Shown piece after piece: positions 29,665 through 29,686 of a stretch of DNA of 29,686 nucleotides (position 1 is its first letter; each line of letters starts with the position of its first letter). The notes beneath the pieces were generated by a model. It saw only the letters and a list, made by a program, of their open reading frames with translations. It was not told where the DNA came from and did no database searches. A program made the translations under genes and the position numbers. Source of the DNA: JARYMI01 sp037444845 (GTDB taxonomy: Bacteria; Acidobacteriota; Aminicenantia; Aminicenantales; UBA8522); NCBI GenBank assembly GCA_037444845.1, contig JBBILQ010000029.1, forward strand, positions 1 to 29,686, read 5' to 3'.

Positions 29665-29686
29665 ATGGAAGTGTCCCGTCTTTGCG

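Noticed and set aside
1..29686. tRNA, rRNA, CRISPR arrays, insertion sequences, phage genes
   Set aside because: None recognised by eye on either strand; a covariance-model scan was not possible.

Overview
The window is a stretch of bacterial chromosome, moderately GC-rich and densely coded, with one 10-N scaffold gap at 25367-25376. lpxB, waaA, a predicted outer-membrane barrel and several lipoproteins point to a diderm (LPS-bearing) bacterium. Gene content and protein style resemble uncultured Acidobacteriota/Aminicenantes-type lineages, but that placement is an impression from memory and was not tested. I see no rRNA, tRNA, CRISPR, prophage or transposase.

Layout. (1) 71-2777, minus: a membrane proteostasis operon of NfeD-type protease, slipin and SPOR protein. 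(2) 2889-4103, plus: an HU/IHF-like protein abutting a conserved protein of unknown function, convergent with coaE. (3) 4066-6915, minus: coaE, an intact PilZ protein, a LuxR-type regulator with a degenerate receiver, and two degenerate PilZ-like proteins. (4) mscL (minus) and proS (plus) diverge; proS is followed by pcm, a DUF192 protein, and a bifunctional homocysteine methyltransferase/methylenetetrahydrofolate reductase that appears to start at ATT. (5) 12344-17771, minus: a 59-residue orphan protein, rpsO, pnp, three pseudopilins and lpxB. (6) 17915-27888, plus: a long envelope-centred run of waaA, PAP2 phosphatase, a Tat/lipoprotein-type D-aminoacylase, an M23 peptidase, a phosphoglycerate mutase with its two halves in reversed order, and two ABC-2 transporters. 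(7) 27885-29433, minus: a lipoprotein gene broken by an in-frame TAG and a small outer-membrane protein. Both window ends carry copies of a short inverted repeat.

The most striking object is the phosphoglycerate mutase at 22698-24281. It looks like a natural circular permutation of the cofactor-independent enzyme: the usual C-terminal half comes first and the usual N-terminal half second, with nearly all catalytic and metal ligands retained.

Other points of note are two GTG-initiated genes (nfeD-like and waaA) whose promoters place transcription start almost on the start codon; two in-frame TAG codons beyond which protein similarity continues (26991, 28638); and a set of near-consensus sigma-70-type promoters that fix several gene starts. 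Several irregularities fall together between 24.2 and 28.7 kb (a possible frameshift, the N gap, two TAGs), so local sequence quality must be weighed before reading biology into them.
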